Part shown: positions 12,991 through 27,025 of the stretch, in pieces
Position numbering within the stretch: the stretch's first letter is position 1
Layout of the letters: each line of letters starts with the position of its first letter
Source of the DNA: Sipunculus nudus
Lineage: Eukaryota; Annelida; Sipuncula; Golfingiida; Sipunculidae
DNA: 64,000 nucleotides
Assembly: GCA_026874595.1 (NCBI GenBank)
Contig: CM049316.1
Span: forward strand, 18,375,839 to 18,439,838
Direction: 5' to 3'
Program-made: the position numbers and the translations under genes
Notes under the pieces: generated by a model
Told to the model about the DNA's origin: nothing
Databases searched by the model: none
The model's input: the letters and a program-made list of their open reading frames with translations, nothing else

Positions 12991-14357
12991 CTGCGCATAC
13001 GATTTGCTTTATCTCGCAATGGAAAAGAATACTTTAGACAAAAACTTGTCATTTTGATCCCGATTACCTCAAAAATTTAATGCATTATTTCTTCGATTTT
13101 ACATTAATTCATCAATATCTGTCCATAACTTTTTGTGTAAAAATGCAAACAGCCAAACCAACCAACCGACCTACGCCAACCTAAAACACATTACATTGCT
13201 GGCGGAGATAAAATGAAATCGATTTTCAAATATAGGCCAAACATGTTTTTATAGTCAAAGGACGCCTGGATTAACGGTATTGAAAGGGTCTGCTCTGTGG
13301 CACAGAGTCCAACGATATACAATGTGTGTTCTGTGACATCTTGGGAAAAATGTCTCGGATACGAATAAAAAAAATCAAGTATATTTAATAATCCTGCACA
13401 ATTGTTTGCGAATAGGAAAAAAATCTTCCCGACTTCCTGACATTGGTAAGTTATTGCTGACTACAAAAGTGAGTTTAGTGGCTTCATACAAGATGAAGCC
13501 CCTACGGTCATACAAAGGCGCTTTTTATAGGAGTACAGATATAAAGCTGTCAGCAGGTAGCTTTAGGGTGACAAATGCCACATTTTGCAACCATGAAGCT
13601 AGATTTTACAAAGCTCATCGGACACGTGGCCGCAGGAGGAAGTATGATATGTCTGCTGTCTCCATCTGTCGGTTATGTGGTGATTACGGTATATCTCATG
13701 ATGAATTCCTATGAGGAGACACTGCTTGACATTTCGGATATATATTGCCTTAGGATGTCTGTAAAGCAGCGCTTTTATATCAGAAGCACTAACTGAATGC
13801 CATCGCCAAAGAAGTTGTCAAATAAAAACGGAACTCGTGTAATATAGGAATGGCCCTCTTCTAAAAGGTCCGTGCATGATTAACCATTCTTTGATAAGCA
13901 CTTAATTTTGGTATGTATCCCTAAACTATATATCAACTTTCGACTTCATCCAAAATGGTATTGAGCAAGGGAAAAAACTGGTTTCTCAGGCACGGTTCTT
14001 TCAATTTTGACTCCCCATTCCACACACTAAACCAACCAACTACAAAAAAAATGTACTGAGATTTTCGGTAGAAATACAATGTATCTAGCTTTTAAGCCCC
14101 AGCTGCAAAAACTTTTCTTTCAAGAAAATAAAATAATAAAATCTCGATGAAATTCTTGCTCTTACCCGTTCAGCAATCCTGTTATTATTATTTTGTCCCC
14201 TTGTCATATCATTTTGTAACAGAAAATATGTAACTGAAAGGTAAAATAAATGGCCTCAGCAGTGATTTGTGAAACAAACTTTGTGAACTCAGTCGTTTTG
14301 GCCGTAAAGGTTGGATTTATAGTCTGCTATCGCCGAACTTTGTCAGTGACGTCAGAC

Positions 14358-14813
14358 TTAAAGGTGCCCAATCACCTAAATATATTTAAAGGATATATGT
14401 GATTTCTGTCTTCCTCTGTGTATATAATAATGATCTAAGGAGAATTTAGGTCGTTAAATATTCGTATAAGGCCTTCGTGACGGATGTGTGAACTTGTTTA
14501 TCAACAAAATGCTTGTAGACACAGCAATGTTGACAAAAAGAAAAAGAAAAAAGTTTAACCTAGGGTGGGGGTTTGCAGATTTGCGGAGGTAGAAAGGTTA
14601 CTTGTTGCAAAACGCCATTTGCAAAGCTCTTGCTTATCTGACTTTCTGCCAGATGCCCTTTTGAATTTGTTTTGATTATTTTGGCGGGCCTCCACATTTT
14701 ATAAACACGTTGATATAAACAAAACAAGGCGCCCGTGCGCGGTGATATCTTACGTTTTCTGACATATTTTCATGCATATTGATATTGGTCAGATAGGTGA
14801 TTGGGCCCTTTTA
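14358..14813. mobile_element. Miniature inverted-repeat element, copy M1
   Basis: Imperfect terminal inverted repeats: AAAGGTGCCCAATCACCTA at the left and TAGGTGATTGGGCCCTTT at the right. The left end starts at TTAA, and the right end is followed by TTTTA, so a TTAA (piggyBac-like) or TTA (PIF/Harbinger-like) target duplication is possible. It is 456 bp and non-coding. The interior matches, in reverse orientation, the split copy at 51159-51309 plus 57595-57897. The stretch from 14814 to 16698 shows no supported gene. Confidence 0.65.
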
Positions 14814-16501
14814 CAATTATACTTTGCCTTCCTGGTCCTCCGAGTCTGCATGGCTTATACATCATGCCATATTTTACTGATTATAGACCGCCGGACCTCG
14901 TACGGTGCCAGAAATGAATTTCCCATCCTATAGCCACCCTATATGGACGTCTTCCATACATGCTGTTTTTGCGAGCTTGACACTGTGTGTCTAGGTCCGC
15001 CATGCATAATTAATTTCATGAGGCAAACTTATTCAATGATCATACTACTTTTTCATTTTAACACTTAAATCTGAAATTCAAAAACACATTTGCAAAAAGT
15101 TATACTAGAGAGGCAAAGTTAAGGGTTGCTGAGGATTCATATCATGTGAAGCTGTGACAAGGAACTCGGAGCTGGTTCTGTGGTGGAGACTGTAGTCATA
15201 TAGTCCGGATGCTGCTGACAAGCTTTTTCGACTGTTTCCTCTTCTCAAAAGACAAATCACACCACGAAAGTATACCAGTGATGTTGTATACACCGGTATG
15301 TGAGAGTAATACAAAATAATTTTACAATGTACGGTAAACAGGATATATCAGAACTTGGACATTTCCTGAAAAGCTAGGAGATTCTTCCACCGGCAAATGA
15401 TGCATTTCATATGGATGCCACCACGCCTTTTTAAAGATTATGATTCAGAACGTGTAGAAAAATAGTTCATCATCAGAATGAATATTCTGAATTGTGTTTA
15501 TTACAACAAACCAATACATGAAATAAGGGATGTATTTTTTTTTAGAATTCACGTCGAATCATTTTTCATGAATTAAGCTTTCCAGTCAAGATATGGTTCA
15601 ACAGTTACCTCCTTATTTTGTTAAAATATGGTCTCACCAATTTTAAAATTTTCACTTTCAAAAACATTGTTTATATTCATGGGGTTTCTTGCCCTGTCTC
15701 CTTCAAACATCCATTCAACAGTTCGAAACTCTCACATATTTGTTTCATTCAGAAGTCTATAGATCACAAAATAATGAGATCTTCGTAATGAAGTAAATGC
15801 TTGCCTTGGTCCTGCTCGAGGAAATATTTTAGATAAGCTAAATTCAAGCTCTTGCAAGATTTTGAAAATACCTAATAAATTTAGGATTGTGAAGGATATT
15901 TGGATGCTGTTGAAAAGAGAGTTTCCTATATCTAGGGGTTTTCAGGTTAACATGTGGATAAGCGAAGTTGGCATCTACTAACCATCTTAGTCCAAACACC
16001 AGCTGAGACGTTAACGGAGACAAGAATAGAAACGTCATCAGACGGATCTCTTCAAAGCGGACCCTAGCCCTAACTTAAAAGTCTTGCAGGGGGTCGTTCG
16101 GCCCTCCAAAACATTTTAAATGAGACGCCAAGTTTATAATTTTATGTATATACATTGGTGTTATGTTTTAGAAAATACCATAACATCTTTGCGAAAACCG
16201 AGATCTACTTCTTATCTTTTTTATCTTGTAAACAAGAAATAGCTTTAATATCTTGCATGGCTGTAGGTCGAAACTTATTCAGATCGATATGAATAAACTG
16301 GGATGGAAAAGTACTTCAGACAAGGGGAGGGGGCGTAACACCCTAGCTCTACCAGGTGAACAAGTCTGCCAGGGATGCCAGTAGAAATCATGCATAGCTA
16401 TCGCTTGCTGAGGTATTGAACAAAACGATACGAGACGCAAATTCGTGCTCGTTTCGGTATTAAGCATCTCTTTTATCTTTTTCATATATTTCGGGGGAAA
16501 G

Positions 16502-16520
16502 CCCCCCCCCCCTCCCCCCA
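16502..16520. repeat. Poly-C tract
   Basis: Nineteen bases, nearly all C with one T. Confidence 0.85.
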
Positions 16521-16698
16521 ATCCAGTCCTGATAATATGGATATTTGTGTATATTGCGAGAAATGTAAATCGTAGCTTGAGCAGCAGTCTTTCATTCACG
16601 ATACGGCTGCCCAAAGCCTAAACTATTCAAGAGAAATCCAAAGCTTCGTTAAATTTATTATTAAACGAACTTTGATCTTATCAATTATACATACACAT

Positions 16699-17565
16699 TG
16701 TTACGGAACCTCAATCAATAGATCACGTATGTGTGATGGACGTAAATTTTTTCAAAGAGATATAAAAAAATCAGATTCTGTAACCCCAGGCAGCGTGAAA
16801 TGTCTAGGAGAATGAATAAAGAAGTCAGTGTTTTTTTGTCAACAAATAACTATAATTTATTCATAAATCAACCCTAACATTACAATACACTTAATCAATA
16901 CAATTTCACAGTATAACAGCTGTACAACAACAAATCAATACAATCACACAGTAAAATAACAAAGTGCACAGTACCTGGATACCATCACTGTCACAACGAC
17001 AAGTCCTTTCAAATGTATATGCCGGATTAAAAGTCCAAACAAATCCTTTTGGAGAATAACAGTCCAATGTAAAGCTCTTGTAACAATCCAGAAAGTAAAC
17101 TTGAGGCAGGTAGCATTAAACTGTATAAAGTTAGTAATAGCAGAATCCCTGAAATTACTGTATAATCGGACAGGTCCCACAAACTGACATAAACACGTCT
17201 GTGTCCGCTGGAATATTCTCTCACCTCCATCTCGGCTCTAAAACACAGCCCCTTTATATAACTTCTTGTCCCAAGCCAAGAATTTTCCACTTCTCGAACA
17301 GTCTAAAGGGTCTAACATAATACACAGTAAACACGAAGAAAATCGCTGTGTCTCTACATACCAGGGTCCACACGTGAGCCCGACCCGGCTCGGCCAGACT
17401 AGAAAGCCCCAAGCTAGCATAACAACGAGAGTTCAACCAGTACGGATTAAACCGAGAGTGCAACACGCGGCCAGGCAAGAGCGCTACAACACGAGTTACG
17501 CCAGTGTCACACAATAAAAAGGGCACCTGTAACAACATGCAGTCATTCTATTACTGGACGTAACA
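16699..17565 (-). mobile_element. Probable solo LTR of a retrotransposon
   Basis: The ends are TGTTACG and CGTAACA (TG...CA, a perfect 7-bp inverted pair). Read on the minus strand, a TATATAAAGG box (17252-17262 region) is followed by an AATAAA signal (16856-16861) about 395 bases further, the order expected in an LTR (U3-R-U5). No internal gag-pol is present next to it, so a solo LTR is the best reading. No target duplication directly outside TG/CA was seen, which lowers certainty. Short open frames inside are not genes. The interval 17566-18719 shows nothing recognised. Confidence 0.5.
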
Positions 17566-18719
17566 TTACTTGAAAAAAAAAATTTATAATATTGATGATG
17601 AATATGCCTGGGTCGTCATATGGAAACATTTAAATGGACTTAGGGTGTAGCCCGTCGGTTTCATGTTGTATACTACTCGGTGCGTTGACCCCAGTGCACT
17701 GAACCGGCCTGATTGAAAAGTGCCGGGCTGATAAAACTCTTTTATTTTTTGCGTTGAACTCGTGTATTGTTTACAGGTAGAAAAACGATTTACTTAGTTT
17801 CAATCAATGACATGTTTACCAAACAAACATTACAAATTTTCTACGTGGGAGGGTCATCAGGTTGCTAAACCATTGCACTCTTCCGGCGAATTTGGTTACA
17901 AAACTAAAGACTTTTAAAGTCATATGTATGGTTCTCGACACCCATTCACCATATCAAGATTGCCCTTTTGATTTTCAAGGCGAAACATGGCCTGTCTCCA
18001 GCAAATCTCCAAGATCTGATCCAGTCATACAGACCAGGCATTTGCTTGAGGTCGGAGAACCAAGAAATGTTATGTGATCCGCCAACAAATCTTCAACAAA
18101 GCAAATAGAGCTTTCTGTGTCGCAGGACCCATATTATGTTACTCACACCAGTCAGAATCACGCCATAATCTTATCACTTTCAGAAAGAGGCTCAACCCCT
18201 TTCTGTTTGTGCAATATGTCAATTGATAATTATGTTAACCGTGATGACTTCTTCATTATAACTGCGATGATCTGTGATAATTTGTTTTTATTGCAAACGG
18301 TTTTAGTGTTACTGAAATTACTGGATTTACGCTTTACAAAATAAAGCATTATTTAATTATCATTAAATCAGGAAGTCTTGTCTGGTTGATTGAAAATGAG
18401 GCTAGATTCAAAGAGGAAACTAAAGCTGAAACTAGAAAATGGGCTGTCGACAAGCGACAACATTCCGCCATTCACAGAGGCATTGATAAATTAAGACACT
18501 GAATGTTCCTGGCATGACATTACTCCCAATTTGTGGCATCGGAGATGCCAATAAAACTCCTCCTTATTTATGTGTAATTTTCACCAAAACAGATCTACAG
18601 ATGCATACGAGATGAAATTGACTGTAGATGGCCCAAAGAGTTCTGTATGCAAGATAAACTATTCAAAATCTATGGACATCGTAAATACATCAAACCACTC
18701 CTAAGAAAAATATTCTACA

Positions 18720-19119
18720 AAAACGAAAAGGCAGGTTGCGCTACCTGTCTGGTGTCTTATGGAACTCTATGGACATATAAAAATTCCGGCTGATACATTA
18801 AATAAGTCCTGACGTAAAAACCTTAACGTGTTCTACAAATACGTGAATGCAGGTGGTGCCACTAGTCTCGTGAATGTGAAATCTACCCAGGACGGATGAA
18901 TACGCAAACTTTCAGGCCGAGACACCAAACCACTACTGGGAAAGTACATCAATGTATTCTACAAAAACGGAACAGCACATAGCTCCACCAGTCTGGTCTA
19001 AAACAAAGCTTTCCAAGACGGATAAATAAGCAAAATTTCAGGCTGATACATCCATCCACTCCTGAGATATGAGCGGTTGTCACCCAAAGCAAACGGACGG
19101 ATGGACCACCACCAAAAAA
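18720..19119. repeat. GGCGCC-type tandem array, left part
   Basis: Units marked by 'caggt(t/g)g(c/t)gc(t/c)acc' lie at about 18732, 18850 and 18972, roughly 120 bp apart. The array continues at 23135 after the inserted element A. Confidence 0.65.
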
Positions 19120-19359
19120 ACAAGGAACCCATGGGTCACGGCGCTCAGCTGATCCTGATTGGACTATAAATGTATCACCATTGTGATACTATATTGAGTA
19201 GATAAAGCTTAGAATATCATGGTCATGTTGGGTTTTATAAAGGAATATAATGTAATATGTGAGTAAATGATATATGAAATAACCTGACTGATGGATTAAT
19301 ATGGAGTAAAATATAGTGGTTTATTTTTTATTTATTTGGGAGGGGTCGAAAAAAGCAAT

Positions 19360-19536
19360 TTATTTGAGCAAATATGAATGCAATGACAGTATGCTAAGCA
19401 GTGGTATAATGATGATAAGGCTATTTGTTGAAGGATCTATAGTGTATGGAAAACTGCAAGAGTTCAATTTGACAGATAAAAGGTTATGATTAACTATACT
19501 GATGAGGGGATTTATGAATTTGTGACTGTATGACAT
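19360..19536 (-). other. Small open frame in element A (58 codons)
   Basis: It starts MSYSHKFIN and contains [11 protein letters not shown]. The same frame with the same start is open in elements B, C, F and G. This may simply reflect shared ancestry. It is listed so the copies can be compared; a coding role is unproven. Confidence 0.2.
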
Positions 19537-20487
19537 AATATCTTGACAAGATCGGTCTTGACAAGGTGCATTATTTTGATGCCCCTCAAGTCTACATATT
19601 ACACAATATTGACATAATTTCTGGCATGTACATAGGTACCTATGGACAAATGGTCAACAGTACTGAACCACCTGGAAGGTTAAAATCTTAAAAATATGAT
19701 GAAATGTAGATAATGTTTGAGAGGAAGAGGTAATCTGGGCCATGGTTGGTTTATATGATTGAAGAAAATGTTGCAAATAATATTTGAGACCTGACCATGC
19801 CTTTCCATTGGTTACCTTTTTGATAAGCTGTTGACAGTTCAACAGTTTACACATTTGTCTGATGAGATCCAATTTATTTGGTAAACCTTTTTTTATCAAT
19901 TTTATGATATGTATACAGTTGCCGTAACGTCCTCATTCCACAGGTGCAATGACTTGATAGGGGGGGGAGGGGTGTTGTGTTATGATCAGAGTTACAATGC
20001 CTCTGTCTCTCTGTAGATATTTTCTTTAATTATTAAATTTTATGCTATAGCCATAGAACTTTTGTTCACAGTGCCAAGGAGCAAAGCCTCAGTGGGATGA
20101 AGAAGGGGATGGTGAGAGTTACAACACCCTTGCATATACATACAGGATATGAAATTTAATTCAACAGTGCTTATAAAAAAAAGTTTATTCATGAACATTT
20201 AATATTTAAAACAGAAAGAAAGATGGAGAAACAAAGCAAATAATTTTTCCCCATTCTACTGAGCCAAGAAAAAATTAACAATATTTGCATTTATTCCTTT
20301 TTTTTCATTACATAATTTAAATCCAAGTTTCCGAATATTGCTATAAATTTACAGTATAACATACATGTGATTGTGAATATTTCAGTTGATTCACATTTCT
20401 AAATTGCATCAACATTTATAGCTAATGTATCTAGTTTATAGTACCTGTCAACAGAATGGGATGGAGGGAGCAAGGGAGGCAATTAGG

Positions 20488-20488
<1 letters not shown>

Positions 20489-20537
<49 letters not shown>

Positions 20538-20623
20538 AAGATGGAGAAAGAAAGAGAAAAAGCAGAGGAGAGAAAGAGAGAGAAAGAGAGACCTAGACTG
20601 CCAGAGAGAGAGAGAAAGAGAGG
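20489..20623. repeat. (GA)n microsatellite inside element A
   Basis: A pure GA run followed by degenerate GAAA/GAGA sequence. It is homologous in position to the (CT)n tract of element G at 53036-53193. Arg-Glu and Leu-Ser open frames here are artefacts. Confidence 0.9.
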
Positions 20624-23134
20624 CTCTCTGGTAATTACTGCCTTACCCAGCCTGACCCAGACACTCACAGTGGCAGTAGGTCAGACCTGAAGGTGTTATG
20701 TAACTGCCCAGCACACTGCATTTATACTGATCTGATGCAAACAATGAAGACATGGTACCTGGAAACTTGATTAAATTTTCAGTTTTGGATCAATTGGTTT
20801 CAAATTTCAGATTTTAACAGATGAAATGTTAATGTGTACATGCTGTGAAAATTATATCCACAGCACTAACAGGAAAAATTTGAATATTTATATTTTTTAA
20901 ATGGTATCAGGAAAAAAAGAAAAGTATTCTCAGCTATAAAACTAATACATGTGTTAAAATTAATCCAAGGATCAAAACACCCAATATATCATACCAGGAG
21001 CAAACTGGAGTTGGGGATGTTTGATTTTATGAACTGAAATAAAAGACCAGTAATATAAATTTTGATTATTTAGCCAGTCTCATGTAACAACTGATACAAC
21101 CATGACTTATAAGTCAAACAAATTAAAATCTTTAATGAACACTTGTCTGAGTAATATTTTAAATTTTTGACATATTTATTTATTATTTTAATTTTGTAAT
21201 AAATATAAATCAACAAGTTAAAGACCTGGAAAGGACCTGGAAATTTAGATTAATTTAATATAATCAACTGCATCCTTGTCTATCATTATCTTGCTTCATA
21301 TAATCCCTAATAGTAAACAACAATTTATTTTAATTATTTATTTTTCATTTTTATGGTTGAAATGAAAAATACCCAATGGTGACTGCATGGTGTTATTTGA
21401 AATACAATTTTGGCCATCCATGGAAGATCCATAAATGATCAGTAATTGCAAGGTAATCCCCTGTAACTCATTAACTATAAATTCCTTTTCCATTTATTTT
21501 TTTAAGTTCTCATCATAAACCAAATATTAAAAAAAAGTTTATTGTTATGTTTATGGCCTAAACAAATACTAGTGGAGGGGATTGGACAGTTAGATCCAGT
21601 TGAAGCCACCCAAGAGCTGGCTGGCTGCAGAGTGCCTCGCTTCAAGCATGCATAATTGGCCTGAAAGGTCAATGTGGGGACATAAAAGAGGGGCTTCAGT
21701 ACAGCCGAGGTGTGATATGGTCTCATAAAAACTTTCATAAAAGCTAGTTTTTGACCAATTCCTTTTATAACTTCAGAATTTAGAAGCTTAAATCCTTACC
21801 AGTGCAAGATATGAAAATTAAATCAACAGTGCTTACAGGGAAAAAACATGCCATGGCCAAAGTTGGGCAAAATTTAAGGTACTGATTTTATATTTATGCT
21901 AATAACTTATAAAATTTTAAAAATTCAGAACTAATTTTGGGAATACAATTGAATCTTGATTAAATAATGTTATATCCCTGGCAAAAAATGTCTACCTTCA
22001 GCAATTTTCATGTTAAGAGAGTAAATATATTTCTTGATTTTTTACAAAGTGCATTATGGTTGGGCCTAGAACTTAAAACAATTACACGATACTGACATCA
22101 TTTCTGGCATATGCATAGCGAATGTATAGAAAAATAGGTATATTATATATTATCAAAGTCAGATGTGGTTTTGATATTAGGCAATCTTAAAGTGAAACAA
22201 TGGGGTTTTAATGGAAACATGAAGTTTTTTCTTAATATCTCGAAGGAATGCAGTCCTAGTGATCATACTTTTAGTATGGTAGAGGATTTGGGGGACATCT
22301 AACTGTATGCAAAATTTAAGGAACTTAGAACTGAAGCTGGGGAGCTGAGCTCTAGTAAACTGCATAACACTTGCTTGGTGTAAACAATATATGACATGGT
22401 GCTTTAAAACTTGAATAAAATCTACAGTTTTTGATCAACTGGTTTCAAATTTTTTGTTTTAACAGTTGAAATGGTAAGAAAAACATGCTTTGAAAATTAA
22501 ATCCACAGCAGTTACAGGGAAAAACGTGCCATGGTCAAACTTGGGCAAAATTTAAGGTACCAATTTTATATTTTTGCCAATATTTAAAAAAATTTAACAG
22601 ATTTTGATCTAATTTTTGGTATACAATTCAATTTTGATTATTTAAAGTAGTATTACTGAAAAAAAATTCCTACCTTTAACACTTTTGGTCTTAAGTGACA
22701 AAATATCTTTCCTCATTTTTTTACAAAGTCCATTATATTTTTGATCCCATAACTTTTTTAAATTAAATAATACTGACTTAATTTCTGGCATATACATAGG
22801 AACCATATAGAGGAATATTTATGGTAAAAATGAAGAAAACCAGATGAGTGGTTTTGATATTAGGCAGTCCTGAAGTGTGAAAATAGATTTCTAATAAAAA
22901 ATTGAGGTTTTTCCTTAATATCTCGAAGGAACGAAGTCATATTGACCCAATTTTTGGCATGGTAGGAGATTTTGGGGACATCTATGCTGAATTTCAGATT
23001 CGTAGGTCGAACGGTGTCGAAACGTGCTAGTCTTACGGACGGACATCCAGACGGACAGACGGACGGACGGACGGACGGACGACGGACAATGGACCACGAC
23101 TATAGCTCAGATGACTTATAGTCAGCTGAGCTAA

Positions 23135-23870
23135 CAATTGCAGATGGCGCCACCAGTCTTGAGTCCGAGATAGCGGAATCTAAAATCTATATACATGCAT
23201 AATTTGAGGCCAATACAGCAAACCACTCCTGAAAAAGTGGCATCAATATTTTCTACGAAAATGGGAAGGTAGGTAGCGCCACCTGTCTGGTCTACAAGGA
23301 AACTCTCCAAGATAATGGACATGCCAAATTTCAGACCAATTCATGGACCCACTCCTGAGATATGAGCAATTTTCACACAAAGCAAACGCACGGATGGGCG
23401 CCATGCAAAAACGATTGCAGATGGCGTCACCATTCTGTAGTAGGAGATGGATGTAAACAAGATCTGGGGATATCCATAATTTAAGGCCAATACGACAAAT
23501 CACTCCCGAGAAAGAGGCATCAAGGCTACGAAAACGGGAAGGTAGGTGGCGCCACCTGTCTGTTCTGCGAGAAAATCCTTCAAGATGGATGGACATGCCA
23601 AATTTCAAACCAATTTATTGAACCACTCCATAGAAATGAGTGATTTTTACCCAAGTGAATGCATGGATAGATGCAACGCAAATAAAATTACAGATGGCGC
23701 CACCAGTCTTGATTACGAGATGAAGGTATCCAAGATCTTTGGACATGCACTATTTCAGCCTAATACATTGAACCACTCCTGAGATATGGACTGTTGTCAC
23801 TAAGACATCTTAATTTACACTGCACAGAAGAATTGCAGGTGATGCAACCAATCTTTGTTAAGTACCAGTT
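23135..23870. repeat. GGCGCC-type tandem array, right part
   Basis: Units carry 'gcagatggcgccaccagtctt' or 'gtaggtggcgccacctgtctg', alternating at about 23143, 23271, 23412, 23541 and 23692 (roughly 130-150 bp, about 275-bp dimer). This is the continuation of 18720-19119. The stretch 23871-25155 shows no supported gene. Confidence 0.7.
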
Positions 23871-25363
23871 CACATGTGATCCAATAAATATACCTGGTCT
23901 CGGATATATCCGTTTAAGGGTCTCAGAGGAGTTTTCCGGAAACGAACGGAACTCATATGAAAACATAGTATCTCTAAAAACTCCTTTTGAGCAGCAACAA
24001 GCTTTTTTCAGGGTTTTAAATAAAATTTTCAATAATTTTCTTAGGTTTTCTTATCAGTCTACTTGGAACGGACCCTTCCCTTTCAAAAGCCCTTGATCCG
24101 CCCCTGATGCTTCCAGGAACTTATTAATCGAAACGTTGAAGACTAGACTCAGTATTAACCTAACTCGTGCAATGACACTCCACACACAAGGGCACAGATA
24201 CTTAAATCACGAATTTTCAAGGAATTTCAAGCAAGTGAAAACCCTGTAGACTTTCCGCAAATTAAGTGAAAAGTAATATAATACTGTGAAAATGGTCAAT
24301 ACAATGTGACTGGTTGCAGTCGTACACGATGTACAGACAATAATAGCCTCTTTCAACGCTGGCGGCCCTAGGTTTATTCGATGAACAAACGGTGACGTTG
24401 CCTCAGGTAAACGGTAGGTGTGCCAACCCTTTAACGCCATCATTTGGGTGATTTGAATGTCCTTATCTCAGTGGAATATAAAGGACATTATAATAATAAA
24501 AGAAAGGTGAACGTTACAGTCTGATCTTGAGATATAAATTGATTTACAAACGTAACTAACCGGTGGACAACAAATTATACTGACATGGAGTATAATATGT
24601 GCTACACCTCTAGGTCAAGCAAATTCAATGTATTCAAGATACAGGTAAATTATTACGTAACACATTTACCTATTGATATTAATATAGGTGTTGTATGAAA
24701 ACATTTTTGCATAAACTGGAAACATTTTCATACATTTTTTCAACAAATACACGAGGTTACAATTGTTAAACCTCTTTCAGCACGTATGTTGGCACTGTAC
24801 TCTGCAGTTACGTCCGAAACAAAACAGGTTTAGATCTCAAAAACAACTTAAGGTATACACACACATTAAAAAAAAAAAATATCGACCGTTCCCCTCATAC
24901 AAACGTCTTTTGCGTGCGAACTTGGACAAGGCAGAGAGGAAAATACGGCAAAACTGGCACGATGTAAAGAGACGAGTCTGGCGGTGCTGCCATCTTGTGG
25001 CCCTTAGTTTAATTAAAAACGAAAACCCTCCGCAATCTGCACTATGAACGTTTATAGTAGTAGTTTTATAAAACTGAATAAGGCCCTCAACACAGCTCCT
25101 CTCTCGCTGTGTTAACGGATAAAAGAATAAAATCTTACAATAAAATAGTCTGAAAACAAGGGACCCATGGGTCACGGCGCTCAGCTGATCGTGATTGGAC
25201 TATAAATGTTTCTCCACTGTGATACTATATCGAGTCGATAAAGCTTAGGAATATCATGGACATGTTGGGCTATTATAAAGGAATGTAATGTGATATGTGA
25301 GTAAATGATAAATGAAATTACCTGACTGATGGATTAATAGAGTCAAATATGGTGGTTTATTTT

Positions 25364-25573
25364 TTATTTATTTAGGAGGGGTTGAAAATTGTGATATATT
25401 TGAGCAAATATGAATGCAATGACAGCAGTAATAAGCAGTAGTAGAATGATGATAAGGCTATTTGTTGAAGGATCTAAAGTGTATGGTAGTCTGCAAGCTT
25501 TCAATTTGACAGATATGATGTTATGATTAACTATGCTGATGAAGTGATTTATGAATTTGTGACTGTATGACAC
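25364..25573 (-). other. Small open frame in element B (69 codons)
   Basis: It begins [18 protein letters not shown] and ends with a hydrophobic stretch ([18 protein letters not shown]) that would form one membrane helix. Nearly the same frame is found in C (28948-29157) and F (54560-54767), and a related one in A and G. Coding status is unproven. Confidence 0.25.
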
Positions 25574-26725
25574 AATATCTCTATAGTCTTGACAAGGTAC
25601 ATTATTGTGATGCTCACTATGTCTACATATTACACAATATTGACATAATTTCTGGCATGTACATAGGTACCTATGGACGAATAGTTATACAAAATATTAA
25701 AGTATGAATATATCTGATTCATCTAGTTCTTGCTTACTGAGGCTGACTTTGGGATGGGGTTCGGAGAAGGGAAAAGTGAGGGCAGCACAAAGGTGGATGT
25801 AGAAATATTCTGTTGTAATGTTTTTCATTTATATAAGAATATGAAAAGCTAAGAGGAAAGGGGCCCTCCTACTTGGTTATAGTAAAGTTCTAAATATATG
25901 ATTGCAAACTAATACTCTGACAAGACTGTCATGAAGAAAAACAGAGAAATTTTGAGATACTGTGATGCATATGAAAATTTACAGATGGACAGGCAAGTGG
26001 ACAGAATGGACTAATACCTTTATTTCACTTTCAAGGGAATAATTCATTTAAGTTTATATATAAGCCTATTTTTTTAAGCATATCCACTTTTTCCATTAAG
26101 AAGTTTTTATCTGAATCATTTTTTTATTTACAGGTTTTATAAATTTAAAATAAAAAAAACCTGAAAATATAAGTTAAAATATAAGAATTGTTGCAAAAGT
26201 TGCAATCATTATATATACAGAGTAAAAACTGAAACTATAAGTTAAAATATTAGAATTGTTGCAAAAGTTGCAATCATCATATATCCAGAGTGTAGCTCAT
26301 ATTGGGTCATATTATGCATACACATATATTTTATTATTTTTAAATCATAAATGTTTAAACTGAATTTAAAAGAAAATAATGCCACAACATGGCATCTACA
26401 AGAATATTCCTTTAATCACTATTAAAAAGTTTTGCACATTGGAGTTTTCAGTACATGCTTAATTTTATTCACCAAAATAAAATAAAAGTAAATTTGATAA
26501 AATAAAATATCTTTTCAAATAAAGTATACACACTGTTGGTTGAATGAGGGACAAACAATATCATTGTGCTTATTACTATCCCAGTTTTAATTTATTACTG
26601 GAATTAATAGTCAATTTCACACCTGGTGAAGTTTTTACTCTTCTGAAGTAAGGAATTAATTATCTGATGAACATCCACACTTTCATAGCAATACACCACT
26701 TTGTGGACACAATTAAATGTGCACT

Positions 26726-27025
26726 TTAATCATTGTAACCTTGGTGGTACAATACAAAATCTAAAATGTAGCATAGCCTAGAATAAGAATGAATCAAATA
26801 CAGAAAATAATAATATTCATCTAGTTTATGCACCATCTGGGGGGGGGGGGGGGGGGGTGAGTGCAGGGCAGAGGGGAAGCCTGCTGGTAGTGGCCAGGCT
26901 GACCCAAGGCAAGCAGCCTGGGGTGGGTTACATAATGCAAGTGAAGGCTGTACTACTAGGTGGGCTAGATGTAAACAACACTTGACATGGTGTATGAAAA
27001 CATGAATAAAAGCTATTCTTTCCAA
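26726..27025 (-). other. Proline-rich open frame in element B
   Basis: A 99-codon frame reading across the poly-G tract as polyproline. Related frames exist in C (30325-30621) and, on the other strand, in G (52196-52480). In F the poly-G tract shifts the frame. No known domain is seen. Confidence 0.15.

Larger units (their letters stand above)
19120..23134 (+). mobile_element. Element A, Helentron/HINE-like non-coding element (4.0 kb)
   Basis: The head is acaaggaACCCATGGGTcacggcGCTCAGCTGA. The 3' end is an ACGG microsatellite (23037-23083) followed by a hairpin, TAGCTCAG-A-TGACT / TAT / AGTCA-G-CTGAGCTA, ending in CTAA. GCTCAGCTGA occurs near both ends in inverted orientation. The interior has direct repeats of about 660 bp ('gaaaattaaatccacag...gccatgg..aaagttgggcaaaatttaag') and a long GA microsatellite. 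No transposase is present, so it would be non-autonomous. It is the same subfamily as G. It interrupts a GGCGCC tandem array. Confidence 0.65.

Noticed and set aside
13406-13796. 102-codon plus-strand frame with a CRLCGDYG stretch and an overlapping 73-codon frame
   Set aside because: Only two cysteines of a possible zinc site, no splice context and no recognisable family; an open frame of this length is expected by chance.
16944-17538. Several 60-94 codon frames on both strands
   Set aside because: They lie inside the candidate LTR and overlap each other; no family motif is visible.
20425-20668. Arg-Glu and Leu-Ser repeat frames
   Set aside because: Translations of the (GA)n microsatellite in element A; the same applies to 52914-53285.
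18720-23870. Regularly spaced repeats as a possible CRISPR array
   Set aside because: Units are 120-155 bp diverged satellite repeats in a eukaryotic context, with no short identical repeats and unique spacers.
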